Source of the DNA: BD2-11 clade cluster bacterium bin43
GTDB lineage: Bacteria; Gemmatimonadota; Gemmatimonadetes; Longimicrobiales; Gaopeijiaceae
DNA length: 64,000 nucleotides
NCBI GenBank assembly: GCA_002238605.1
Contig: MPMR01000009.1
Span: forward strand, 1 to 64,000
Direction: 5' to 3'
Shown here: one piece after another, positions 17,975 through 25,431 of the stretch
Layout: every line of letters begins with the position of its first letter
Numbering within the stretch: position 1 is the stretch's first letter
Translations under genes and position numbers: made by a program
Notes under the pieces: model-generated
What the model was told of the DNA's origin: nothing
Databases searched by the model: none
Seen by the model: the letters and a program-made list of their open reading frames with translations, nothing else

Positions 17975-18385
17975 CTACGGGCCCGAAGGCGCCGACGGCT
18001 CCTTCGTAGAGATCTGGATGACGCCGTTCTCGGCGCGTTCGCCGAACAAACCGGCTGCCGCCTCTCCCTTGATGACCTCGATACGCTCGATGTCGTCGGG
18101 GTTCAGGGAGTTGAGCGACGCGCTGCCCCCCTCGAGCTCGACGCCGTCGACGAAGATGAGCGGGGCACCGTCTCCGAGGTTGCCCGTGATTCGCACTGCT
18201 TCCGAGACCGGATTGCCGGAGCCGTCTGCGCTGGCCGCCGCTTCGGGGTTCGCAAGCGCGTCGAGAAGCGCATCGTCGATGGCGGTGGGCGCATCGGAAT
18301 CGCAGGCGGTCACCGCCGCCAGGAGGGCCATACCGGCAAGCGTGAGCGCGCGCGGCGGGGTCCATTTCATCTTCGTTGCAGCCAT
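17975..18385 (-). CDS. Small lipoprotein with a TonB-plug-like domain, tandem copy of the M56 protein tail
   Basis: A 136-residue protein that repeats the C-terminal third of the neighbouring M56 protein. Residues 1-28 equal the anchor segment of that protein (MAATKMKW versus MAAKKMKW) and end in VTAC, which fits a lipobox, so the membrane anchor of the parent may serve here as a lipoprotein signal. The rest has the SusC-type plug signature: PLIFVDGVEL, then LNPDDIERIEVIKGEAAAGLFGERAENGVIQI. DNA upstream of the ATG continues to match the parent gene but is frameshifted. It may be a functional small lipoprotein or only the surviving 3' end of a dead copy. The ribosome site is weak. Confidence 0.65.
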   Translation of the reverse strand: MAATKMKWTPPRALTLAGMALLAAVTACDSDAPTAIDDALLDALANPEAAASADGSGNPVSEAVRITGNLGDGAPLIFVDGVELEGGSASLNSLNPDDIERIEVIKGEAAAGLFGERAENGVIQISTKEPSAPSGP

Positions 18386-18475
18386 GACCTCGGTCTCCGT
18401 TGGAGGGAATGTCTGGATTTGATGAGGGCGGGCGTGAACACCCAACGTCGGCGTTGCCTCACAGCGATGACGAGC
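18386..18475 (-). pseudogene. Frameshifted remnant of a duplicated M56 gene
   Basis: Read leftward in another frame this stretch gives RRRWVFTPALIKSRHSLQRR, matching HRRWVLTPALVESRHSLERR of the M56 protein encoded at 18582-19970. At the DNA level it aligns with about 19195-19285, with a one-base loss near 18390 that breaks the frame before the plug-domain copy. The similarity fades beyond about 18475, so the duplication covered only the 3' part of the gene, or the rest has decayed. Confidence 0.75.
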
Positions 18476-18581
18476 CAAGAGGCCAACAATAGCCCCCCCT
18501 GACTCCGCTGGCGATGCCGGACCTCTGAATCGAGAAGGCAAGCATGGCCAGCCGTGCCGTTCACGCCGGATGGTTGGAAGA

Positions 18582-19970
18582 CTAAGGGGCGAGCGATAGC
18601 TCCTTAGCGGTCAAGATAAAGGCGGGAGCTCCCAACTGGACGAAGTAGGCGATTTCAATCGGCTTGCGGGTGGCGCCGGCGTCGCCAGACGGCGGCACAT
18701 CCTTCGCCGACGGCGCCTCAGGTTCAGTCGCCTCGCGCTCGATCGTAAAGATCTGGATAACGCCGTTCTCGGCGCGTTCGCCGAACAAACCGGCTGCGGC
18801 CTTTCCCTTGATGATCTCGATCCGGTCGATGTCGTCGGGGTTCAGGGAACTCAGTGGCGAGTACAGGACGCCGTCGCTGGTCCTGACCGAGTAGGTGCCG
18901 GCCTCGAGCGAGCCGTCCGAATCCGTCACGTCCACGCCGTCGATGAAGATCAGCGGCCTGAGCCGCTCGGCCTTGAGCTGCCGCTCGACCTCGAGCCGCT
19001 GGGCCAGGGCACGCGGCGTAAGGGAGCCGTCCGCGCTGGCGTCGGCCTCCGGGTTCGCCAGCACGTCGAGGAGCGCATCGTCGATGGCGGTGGGGGCGTT
19101 GGTATCACAGGCGATGACCACGGCCGCCAGGGTCAGACCGGCCAGCGTCACCGCGCGCAGCGGGCTCCACTTCATCTTCTTCGCTGCCATGACCTTCAGT
19201 CTCCGTTCGAGGGAATGTCTGGATTCGACGAGGGCGGGTGTGAGCACCCACCGCCGGTGCTGTCCCACCCCGATGGCGAGCAGCAGCTTGCCGTAGTCGT
19301 CCGCCGGGACTCCGGAGGCGATGACGCGCCGGTCGCAATCGATTTCCACCGCGCCGCGCAGGTTGCGGACCATCCACCAGACCGCCGGGCTCCAGGGGAA
19401 GAGCGTGGCGATCATCGCGCCGTAGAGGAGGGTCAGGTGGTCGTGTGCGCGGGCGTGCTCACGCTCATGCCGGATCGCGACGCTCCCGGCCCGCTCGCTC
19501 GCGCAGAACAGCCATTCGGGGATGACCACGGAGGGTCGTGCCACGCCGATCAGCGCCGGGCCGAAGCCCTCAGAGACGTAGACGTCTTCGCCGTCCACCG
19601 ACCGCCGGGGCCATCGGCGGCGCGAGCGGACCATGAGGCCCAGGATCGCGCCGAAGACGGCAAGCGTGGCCAGGGACGCGGCGCCCCATCCAATCGCCGC
19701 CATGCGGTCGAGCATCTGGCCGGGGACCGACGCAACCGGATTCTGCACGGCTTCGATGACTTGTTCGACGGCGGGCGAGGCGTTCGCGGGAACCTCCGGA
19801 ATCGCCGCCGGCGGCCTCGCGGAGAGCGGGATCACCACAGCCAGCGTGAGCGCGACCAGCCAGGGAAAGCGCCGCGGCCAGCCCATGGTCTCACACAGGC
19901 GCTCGCAGGCCCACCCGCCGGCCGCCAGCAGACCGCCGATCACCGCGGCATATGTCATCCAGATGATCAT
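18582..19970 (-). CDS. BlaR1-type M56 metallopeptidase fused to a TonB-plug domain
   Basis: A 462-residue membrane protein. Residues 1-200 carry hydrophobic helices (about 4-20, 37-50, 92-113, 180-200) and the M56 zinc motif H168-E-R-E-H172 in IRHEREHARAHDHL, with the downstream acidic ligand region VEIDCDRR (209-214). BlaR1/MecR1 proteins of this family cleave or trigger cleavage of the BlaI repressor after an outside signal. In place of the penicillin-binding sensor there is a membrane segment (272-287) and a C-terminal domain (338-409) with the SusC/TonB-plug signature PLIFIDGVDV and SLNPDDIDRIEIIKGKAAAGLFGERAENGVIQI. Its start overlaps the blaI stop by four bases (ATGA). I infer a sensor-protease whose input is not a beta-lactam. 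Confidence 0.88.
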   Translation of the reverse strand: MIIWMTYAAVIGGLLAAGGWACERLCETMGWPRRFPWLVALTLAVVIPLSARPPAAIPEVPANASPAVEQVIEAVQNPVASVPGQMLDRMAAIGWGAASLATLAVFGAILGLMVRSRRRWPRRSVDGEDVYVSEGFGPALIGVARPSVVIPEWLFCASERAGSVAIRHEREHARAHDHLTLLYGAMIATLFPWSPAVWWMVRNLRGAVEIDCDRRVIASGVPADDYGKLLLAIGVGQHRRWVLTPALVESRHSLERRLKVMAAKKMKWSPLRAVTLAGLTLAAVVIACDTNAPTAIDDALLDVLANPEADASADGSLTPRALAQRLEVERQLKAERLRPLIFIDGVDVTDSDGSLEAGTYSVRTSDGVLYSPLSSLNPDDIDRIEIIKGKAAAGLFGERAENGVIQIFTIEREATEPEAPSAKDVPPSGDAGATRKPIEIAYFVQLGAPAFILTAKELSLAP

Positions 19971-20404
19971 CGGTCTTCCTCCTTCTCCTGGGCACGGTCC
20001 AGGATCGAACGCATGCGCGCGATCTCCTCTTCGGTGAATTTCCGGTTCTCGACCAGCGTCGCGAGGAGCAGTTCCGCGGAACCCTGGAAGATCTTGTTCA
20101 TGACGCGCCGCAGGGCGCTGCCGCCGGCGGCAGCGGACTCGACCAGGGGGAAGTAGCGGTGGGCCCGGCCCTCTTTCTCATGGCGAACCGCGTTCTTGCC
20201 CTCCAGGATCTGCAGCATCTTGAGGACGGTGGTATAGCCGACGTCCTCCCCGAGAACGTCCCGGACCTCCGCCACTGTCCCCGAGCCTTCGCGCCAGAGG
20301 ACGCTCATGATGTCCAGTTCGCGGTGCGTGAATCGATTCGGTTCCCGCGCCGCTTCGGCTGACTCGCGCGAGCTTCGGTGCGATTCCTGCGCCTTGTCGT
20401 CCAT
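19967..20404 (-). CDS. blaI: BlaI/MecI-family transcriptional repressor
   Basis: A 145-residue winged-helix repressor. After a polar N-terminal extension of about 23 residues the DNA-binding domain reads FTHRELDIMSVLWREGSGTVAEVRDVL, followed by YTTVLKMLQILEGKNAV, the recognition helix region and hinge where related repressors are cleaved. The C-terminal half (RRVMNKIFQGSAELLLATLVENRKFTEEEIARMRSIL) is the dimerisation part. It overlaps the M56 gene by four bases and is transcribed first, the standard blaI-blaR1 order. Two copies of an inverted repeat bracket its promoter, so autorepression is very likely. Confidence 0.95.
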   Translation of the reverse strand: MDDKAQESHRSSRESAEAAREPNRFTHRELDIMSVLWREGSGTVAEVRDVLGEDVGYTTVLKMLQILEGKNAVRHEKEGRAHRYFPLVESAAAGGSALRRVMNKIFQGSAELLLATLVENRKFTEEEIARMRSILDRAQEKEEDR

Positions 20405-20445
20405 TTAGAACCTTGCGAGACGTTGGATTGAACGAGTCATGCCTT

Positions 20446-20469
20446 GGGGCGCCAATTCTCCGGCGCCCC
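20446..20469 (-). other. Perfect 8-bp inverted repeat in the blaI leader
   Basis: GGGGCGCC at 20446-20453 and GGCGCCCC at 20462-20469 can form an 8-bp GC-rich stem with an 8-base loop. It lies between the predicted blaI transcription start and the blaI start codon. There is no T-run on either side, so it is not a classical terminator. It could stabilise the leader or end read-through from metB. Confidence 0.55.
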
Positions 20470-20474
20470 GCTTC

Positions 20475-20488
20475 ACGAAGGTCTTCGT
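20475..20488. promoter_or_regulatory. Predicted BlaI operator 1
   Basis: ACGAAGGTCTTCGT is a perfect 6-bp inverted repeat with a 2-base spacer. It lies 7 bases downstream of the predicted blaI -10, over the likely start of transcription, where a bound repressor would block the polymerase. The same motif recurs at 20524-20537 and at 33498-33511. Confidence 0.75.
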
Positions 20489-20495
20489 AGTCGGA

Positions 20496-20524
20496 AGTGT
20501 AGCGAGTGCTTCACCGGATGTCAA
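20496..20524 (-). promoter_or_regulatory. blaI promoter
   Basis: On the minus strand TTGACA (20524-20519), a 17-base spacer and TACACT (20501-20496) form a near-ideal housekeeping promoter, about 90 bases upstream of the blaI start. It is bracketed by the two predicted operators. Confidence 0.8.
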
Positions 20525-20537
20525 CGAGGATCTTCGT
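20524..20537. promoter_or_regulatory. Predicted BlaI operator 2
   Basis: ACGAGGATCTTCGT matches operator 1 with one imperfect position in the dyad. It touches the upstream end of the -35 box. Centre-to-centre distance to operator 1 is 49 bases. Confidence 0.7.
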
Positions 20538-20572
20538 AGATTGGATCGCTACGCATCCCGGACTCCGGCCTG

Positions 20573-21907
20573 TCAGCCGATCCCCGCGATCGTCGCCCGC
20601 CGGCGACCGGGCTCCGCTGCAGCCGACCCGAGGCGCACGACATCGGCGTCATCGGCGCCACACCCAGGCACGGCAACCTGACATGCCGACAACGCCTGCC
20701 TGAGATCCGCGACCAGATCGTCCGCCGACTCGATGCCGACGGAGACGCGCAGGAGGCCCTTGCCGATCCCCGCGACGGCCTGGGCGGCCTCGTCCATGGC
20801 GGCGTGGGTCATGCTGGCCGGGTGGCAGATGAGGCTTTCCACGCCACCCAGCGACTCCGCCAGCGTGAAGAGCCTGAGCCGTGACAGGAGCTTCTCCGCC
20901 GCGGGCCGCCCGCCCTCCAGCTCGAAGCTGAACAGGCTACCGTACCCGGACTGCTGGCGGTGGGCGAGTTCATGTCCGGGATGCGCGGGCAGCCCCGGGT
21001 AGTACACCTGGGCGACCGCGGGAGACTCCGCGAGTAGGTCGACGACCGCGCGGGTGTTCTCCTCGTGGATGCGGGTGCGGGCGAACAGCGTGCGCACGCC
21101 GCGCAGCGCCAGGTAGCTGTCGAAGGGGCTCTGGGCCGCGCCGGTGGCGTTGGTCCACCACGCGATCTCCTCGAACAGTTCGTCGCCGGCCGCGATTACC
21201 GCTCCGCCGACCACATCGCTGTGCCCGTTGATGAACTTGGTGGTGGAGTGAACCACAAGGTCGAAGCCGAAGTCGATGGGCCGCTGAAGGGCCGGTGAAA
21301 GGAAGGTGTTGTCGGCGACGGCGATCGCTCCGACGCGCCGGGCCGCGCGCGCCACCGCGGCCAGGTCGGTGATGCGGAGCAACGGGTTGCTGGGCGTCTC
21401 GACCCAGATCATGCGCGGCTCCTGCTCCAGCCCGGCCGAGAGCGAGGCCGGGTCGGTGAAGTCCACGAAGCGCACGCGCAGCCGCCCCTGGCGCTCGAGG
21501 CCCGCCAGCAGCCGGTGCGTGCCCCCGTAGCAGTCGTGCGGCGCCAGCACCAGGTCGTCGGCGCGAACCAGGTTGAGGGCGACGCCCACCGCGGACATCC
21601 CCGACGAAGTCGCGACGGCGCCCGCTCCGCCTTCCAGCTGCGCCAGCGCGTTGGTGAGGAGTTCGCGGGTGGGGTTGCCGGACCGGGTATAGTCGTATGC
21701 GGGAGGTTCATCCAGTCCCGGAAAGCGGAAGTTGCTGGACAGGTAGAGCGGGGGCATCACCGCGCCGTAGGCGGGGTCGGCGGCGAGCCCGGCCTGGACA
21801 GCTCTGGTGGCGGGGGCAGGGTGCGGGTTCGCTGCTTCGTCCAGCAGCCGGGTCGTCCTGTCCCCGCCCCCGTGATCCGTGTGGTGTCTCGTACAGTTCC
21901 CGTTCAT
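20573..21907 (-). CDS. metB: PLP-dependent trans-sulfuration enzyme (cystathionine gamma-synthase / O-acylhomoserine sulfhydrylase type)
   Basis: A 444-residue Cys/Met-metabolism PLP enzyme. Hallmarks are YDYTRSGNPTRELL, the cofactor-phosphate loop ATSSGMSAV, VETPSNPLLRITDL, ADNTFLSPALQRP, and the Schiff-base Lys224 in VHSTTKFINGHSDVVGG. It follows the homoserine acyltransferase gene, and the pair would convert acylhomoserine to cystathionine, or to homocysteine with sulfide. The family cannot be subdivided safely by eye. The upstream gene stops at 21913 and an ATG at 21916 overlaps it as ATGA, but the AGGAGG site is only one base from that ATG and ten bases from the ATG at 21907, which I prefer. 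An N-terminal extension of about 30 residues is His/Asp-rich and odd. Confidence 0.9.
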   Translation of the reverse strand: MNGNCTRHHTDHGGGDRTTRLLDEAANPHPAPATRAVQAGLAADPAYGAVMPPLYLSSNFRFPGLDEPPAYDYTRSGNPTRELLTNALAQLEGGAGAVATSSGMSAVGVALNLVRADDLVLAPHDCYGGTHRLLAGLERQGRLRVRFVDFTDPASLSAGLEQEPRMIWVETPSNPLLRITDLAAVARAARRVGAIAVADNTFLSPALQRPIDFGFDLVVHSTTKFINGHSDVVGGAVIAAGDELFEEIAWWTNATGAAQSPFDSYLALRGVRTLFARTRIHEENTRAVVDLLAESPAVAQVYYPGLPAHPGHELAHRQQSGYGSLFSFELEGGRPAAEKLLSRLRLFTLAESLGGVESLICHPASMTHAAMDEAAQAVAGIGKGLLRVSVGIESADDLVADLRQALSACQVAVPGCGADDADVVRLGSAAAEPGRRRATIAGIG

Positions 21908-21912
21908 TGCAG

Positions 21913-23022
21913 TCATACCTCCTGGCCGACGGAAAGCCCGAGGCTCTCCCGCAAAGCGGCCTTGTACTCGCGTGCGTGAAGGAGAAACGCGTCGTGGCCG
22001 CCGTCGGAGTGGAGCACCCGAAGGCGCGAGCGGGCCCCCGCCCGGCGGTGCATCTCCTCGACCAGCCAGAGCGGCACCGACCTGTCCTCTTCCCAGGCGA
22101 TCAGCCAGGAGGGGACCGTCAGTTCCTCGGGCCGCAGGTCGCACAGATCGATCGAGGCGCACAGCGTCAGGTAGGTTCTCGCATCGAACCGCCCGGCGAA
22201 CGCCCGTCCGCGCTTCCACAGGTAGCGGTCCACCGGGTGGACCGGCGTGCCGCTCGACAGGTCGGCCTCGAAGGCGAAGCGCGCGTCCAGCCCCGCGTCG
22301 GTCTTGTAGGTGGTGAAGGCCAGCGCCCTCGCCATGGCCACGCCGTCGGCCTCCCGGCCGTGGTCGCGTGCGAACTCGAGGATCGCGCGCTGTACGCTGC
22401 GCACTCCGGTCGCGAGAGGGTGGGGGCGGTGGGCGGCCGCAATGGCGACGACCCCTTCCGCACGCCGCGGATACCGGATGCCCAGGGCCAGCGCGGCGTT
22501 ACCCCCGTAGGAGGCTCCCACGGCCCGATGGACCCCTTGTTCGCCGAGATGGTCCAGGACGGCCACCACCGCGTCCGCCTGGTCCCCCGGCGTGATGTGG
22601 AACTGCGTGCGGGACGCGTCGCGCCCTGCGGGCTCGATGGTGCCACCCGCGCCGATGAAGTCGATGCCCAGGATGCGCCACTCACGCGAGTCGATCGCGA
22701 GCCTGGGGCCGACGATCTTCCGCCACCAGCCCTCGGAGCGGTCTTCGGCGTTGACCGAGATGTGCCGATCGGCCGAGATCCCGCCCATCGCAACCAGCAA
22801 CGGGGCGTCCGCCGGTCCCGAGACCTCGAAGGGAACCTTGAAGCGGGCGTTCAGCCCTGGCTCAAGCTCCGGCTTCCATCCGGGGCGCATGTAGACCGCT
22901 CCGCGGCGGGCGGGCGGCAGGGCGCGGGCGCGCGGGGGCTCGCGGTGGTCCGGAACGTTCCCGTTGCGGGCAGGCGGGTACGGAAGCGGATATCCTCGGG
23001 GAGGGGAGGTGGTCGGTTGCAT
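21913..23022 (-). CDS. metX: Homoserine O-acyltransferase
   Basis: A 369-residue alpha/beta-hydrolase-fold transferase that moves an acetyl or succinyl group to homoserine, the first dedicated step of methionine synthesis. Seen directly: LLVAMGGISADRH, the DFIGAGGT segment, the nucleophile Ser171 in VGASYGGNAALALG, Asp313 in AWEEDRSVPL and His343 in SDGGHDAFLL. Donor specificity (acetyl- versus succinyl-CoA) is not clear from the sequence. The Pro/Arg-rich N-terminal 45 residues are outside the catalytic fold. ATG 23022 is preceded by GGAG. The gene is led by a SAM-I riboswitch and is followed, with overlapping ends, by the metB-type gene, so both are expected to be switched off by S-adenosylmethionine. 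Confidence 0.92.
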   Translation of the reverse strand: MQPTTSPPRGYPLPYPPARNGNVPDHREPPRARALPPARRGAVYMRPGWKPELEPGLNARFKVPFEVSGPADAPLLVAMGGISADRHISVNAEDRSEGWWRKIVGPRLAIDSREWRILGIDFIGAGGTIEPAGRDASRTQFHITPGDQADAVVAVLDHLGEQGVHRAVGASYGGNAALALGIRYPRRAEGVVAIAAAHRPHPLATGVRSVQRAILEFARDHGREADGVAMARALAFTTYKTDAGLDARFAFEADLSSGTPVHPVDRYLWKRGRAFAGRFDARTYLTLCASIDLCDLRPEELTVPSWLIAWEEDRSVPLWLVEEMHRRAGARSRLRVLHSDGGHDAFLLHAREYKAALRESLGLSVGQEV

Positions 23023-23090
23023 CGTGGCTCTCCACAGGTTGGGCGCGATGCCAACCCCTGGAAGCGCCAGCCGGCGAACCGACCGAGGCA

Positions 23091-23210
23091 CTCATCTCTC
23101 GGATTCCATCACGGGAACCCGCGGGAGTTGGCACCGCTGACCGTTCTCCAGAGAAAACGATCCGGTTGCCCCGGCGTCAAAGGGCCAGTCCCTCGGCCGG
23201 TCTCGATGAG
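23091..23210 (-). promoter_or_regulatory. SAM-I (S-box) riboswitch upstream of metX
   Basis: The minus strand carries the S-box core in order: 5' closing strand CTCATCGAGA, then GAGGGACTGGCCC, then GACGCCGGGGCAACCGG, a variable stem, CGGTGCCAACTCC, and the 3' strand GAGAGATGAG that pairs with the start (CTCATC/GATGAG). This is the aptamer that binds S-adenosylmethionine. Between the aptamer and the metX ATG (68 bases) a small stem GGTTGG/CCAACC lies just before the ribosome site and there is no T-run, which favours control of translation over termination. Location in front of metX-metB fits the known role. Confidence 0.95.
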
Positions 23211-23328
23211 TTGTGTGAGAATGTGATGCCCCGTCCGGGGCTGTCAAGGGTGCGAAAAAAGGGCGCTGGCCGATGGAGATGAGTTCGGGCTCATCTGCGC
23301 GCGGACTCGTCCACGGAGCGCATGCCGC

Positions 23329-23931
23329 TCAGCGGCGCGGATCCACCTCCGCGTACACCTCGACGTTCCCCGCGCGATCCCAGGAGAGCACCTGGTAGGG
23401 GCGCGCACCGATTCCTTCCATGCCCGGGGACCCGATCGGCATGCCCGGAACGGCGATGCCCACGACGTCGGGCCGCTCCTCCAGCAGCCGCTTGACGTGC
23501 TCCGCGGGGATGTGGCCCTCGACCACGTAGCCGTCGATCAGCGTCGTGTGGCAGGACGACATCCGGGGCGGCACGCCGGCGTCGATCTTGATCGGGATGA
23601 TGTCGTTCAGGTTGCGCGCGTCCACCTCGAAACCGGCCTCCCGCATGTGATCGACCCACAGGGTGCAGCACCCGCAGCTGGGCGTCTTGTAGACGAGCGC
23701 CCTGGGCAGGGCCTCGGCGCCGGTGCGCGCGGGGGAAGCCGCCAGAGTCGCGGTTGCCTCGCCTGCAGCGCCGGCCGCCACGTCCCCGGATGCATGCAGG
23801 GCATGGGCGTCGTGCGACGCCGGCGCGCCATCCGACGCCTGGCCACCATCCGCGTCGCGCGCCTCCCCCGTGGCACAGGCGGCAACGAGGATCAGGAGGG
23901 GGAAGCTGAAGAGGGGGCGAAGCTGAGTCAT
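23329..23931 (-). CDS. DUF411 metal-binding lipoprotein
   Basis: A 200-residue exported protein. The N-terminus has a lipobox (LVAAC, Cys19) and a His/Asp-rich linker (ASHDAHALHASGD). The DUF411 domain starts near residue 78 with the thioredoxin-like VYKTPSCGCCTLWVDHM (Cys86, Cys88, Cys89), followed by PPRMSSCHTTLIDGYVVEGHIP with a further Cys-His pair and PGMPIGSPGME. DUF411 proteins are often found with copper-resistance genes, so copper binding is inferred; no copper gene is adjacent here. The ribosome site is weak. The gene stands alone between the riboswitch region and the serine hydrolase. Confidence 0.85.
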   Translation of the reverse strand: MTQLRPLFSFPLLILVAACATGEARDADGGQASDGAPASHDAHALHASGDVAAGAAGEATATLAASPARTGAEALPRALVYKTPSCGCCTLWVDHMREAGFEVDARNLNDIIPIKIDAGVPPRMSSCHTTLIDGYVVEGHIPAEHVKRLLEERPDVVGIAVPGMPIGSPGMEGIGARPYQVLSWDRAGNVEVYAEVDPRR

Positions 23932-24114
23932 GGGAGTCTCGGAATCAGAGAGCGGGGCAGAATCGATTCAGCGGAGCAGTTCCGCGCGTACCTCTTTCCA
24001 ATCTAGCACGAGGTCGCTCGAATCGCCGGGCGGCCGCATCCAACCTCTCGGAAAGCTCGTCAGGTACACGCGCCGAAATACGATGCCTGGGCGTTCCTCC
24101 CGTGCGCTCGGAAT

Positions 24115-25431
24115 TCACCCCTCGATGGCCAGGTTCACGATCTCGCGGAAGCGCGCTACCGGATCGCGGCCTCGCGGCGTCTGCGTGAACACCAGCACGA
24201 TCAGGTTGGTCGACGGATCCACCCAGGCACCGGTGCCGTCGGACCCGGTGTGAGAGTACACGCCGTCGTCCGAAACCGACCATCCGTACCCGTAGTAGCG
24301 GGCCGGGCCCTCGGCACCGGGGTTGGTGCGGATCTTCGGCGATGTCATCGACTCCACGGTCTCCTCGGAGATGATCCGCTTCCCGTCGTAGACGCCGCGG
24401 TTCAGAAACATCTGACAGAAGACGACATAGTCGTCAGCGGTCGAGATCATCCCTCCCGAGGCCCGCACGAACGGGACCTGGGGCGGATCGCCGGGGGTCC
24501 ATCCGGGCATCCAGCCGCCCTCGCCGTCGCGCTCATAGTAGACGACGCCCATTCGGTCCAGCTTGCCGTCCATCCTCTCGTCGATCTCGTGATGGTAGCT
24601 GTCGACCATGCCGAGCGGCGTGTAGATCTCCTGGTCGAGGTACTCCTCCAGCGGCATCCCCGACGCGATCTCCACCAGCGCGCCCAGGGTGTTGTAGCCC
24701 GGATTGTTGTAGCTGTAGGTGGTGCCGGGGATGGCCTCCGCACCGACGGCGCCGAAACGGGCGGCTTCCAGTTGGAGTGTCGGCGCGTCCGGATGCTCGG
24801 CGGACGGCTCCATGTAGGGCTGCAGGAAGAGCGTCGGGATGCGGAGCCCGCTGGCGTGCGACAGCAGATGGCCGATGTTGATGAAGCCGGCGCGATAGTT
24901 GTCCCAGGACGGCAGGTGTTCGCGCACCAGGTCGTCGTAGGCCAGCCTCCCGTCCTCCACCAGCATCGCGATGGCCGTGGCCACCGGCGGCTTGGTGTTG
25001 GAGGCCATGCGGAACATGGTGCCCGGCTCCATGCGGATGCCGCGCGCCTTGTCCCGCCACCCCAGCGCCTCGTGCAGCACGACCTTGCCGTCCCTGGCCA
25101 CGAGCAGCACCGCCCCCACGAGGTCGCCACGCTCGATCGCCTCCTCGTAGAGCGCCACGCCGCCGGCGAGAACGCCCTCGGACATGCCCGCGTCCCCCGG
25201 GGCCGCTCGCGTGACGACGGTCCCCTGGGCGTGAAGAGGCGCCGTGGAGAGCAGGGCGGGGACAAGAAGCAACAGCGCGCGGACACGGGCCACGGGACGA
25301 CGGGTGCGAGGAGGGGTCGCCTCGGAGGAAGGAGCCGACGGGACTCCGGCGCCGGAGCGACCGGGGTCGAAGGGAGAAGGGGGGTCGGCGCAGATCGACC
25401 GGCGGGGCGGATGCATGTGGGAACGCGTCAT
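24115..25431 (-). CDS. Exported serine hydrolase, beta-lactamase class C/esterase family
   Basis: A 438-residue protein of the penicillin-binding fold. The nucleophile motif SxxK is Ser144-N-T-Lys147 (FRMASNTKPP), the YxN motif is Tyr242-N-Asn244 in TTYSYNNPGYN, and the third motif is HTG in VYSHTGSDGTG. These define serine beta-lactamase-related esterases and D-aminopeptidases; class C beta-lactamase activity cannot be claimed. The chosen ATG (25431) overlaps the upstream stop as ATGA, but leaves a 47-residue polar region before the hydrophobic signal segment (48-66, ending LHAQG), so a later start is possible. It is the second gene of a pair with a DUF2891 lipoprotein. Confidence 0.85.
   Translation of the reverse strand: MTRSHMHPPRRSICADPPSPFDPGRSGAGVPSAPSSEATPPRTRRPVARVRALLLLVPALLSTAPLHAQGTVVTRAAPGDAGMSEGVLAGGVALYEEAIERGDLVGAVLLVARDGKVVLHEALGWRDKARGIRMEPGTMFRMASNTKPPVATAIAMLVEDGRLAYDDLVREHLPSWDNYRAGFINIGHLLSHASGLRIPTLFLQPYMEPSAEHPDAPTLQLEAARFGAVGAEAIPGTTYSYNNPGYNTLGALVEIASGMPLEEYLDQEIYTPLGMVDSYHHEIDERMDGKLDRMGVVYYERDGEGGWMPGWTPGDPPQVPFVRASGGMISTADDYVVFCQMFLNRGVYDGKRIISEETVESMTSPKIRTNPGAEGPARYYGYGWSVSDDGVYSHTGSDGTGAWVDPSTNLIVLVFTQTPRGRDPVARFREIVNLAIEG

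Noticed and set aside
18001-18011. Further BlaI half-site CTTCGTAG
   Set aside because: Only one half of the dyad, inside the coding region of the plug-domain protein and not near a promoter.
24115-25431. Beta-lactamase linked to the BlaI operon
   Set aside because: The serine hydrolase has the fold motifs, but no operator dyad was seen upstream of its unit and esterase or peptidase roles are equally likely.
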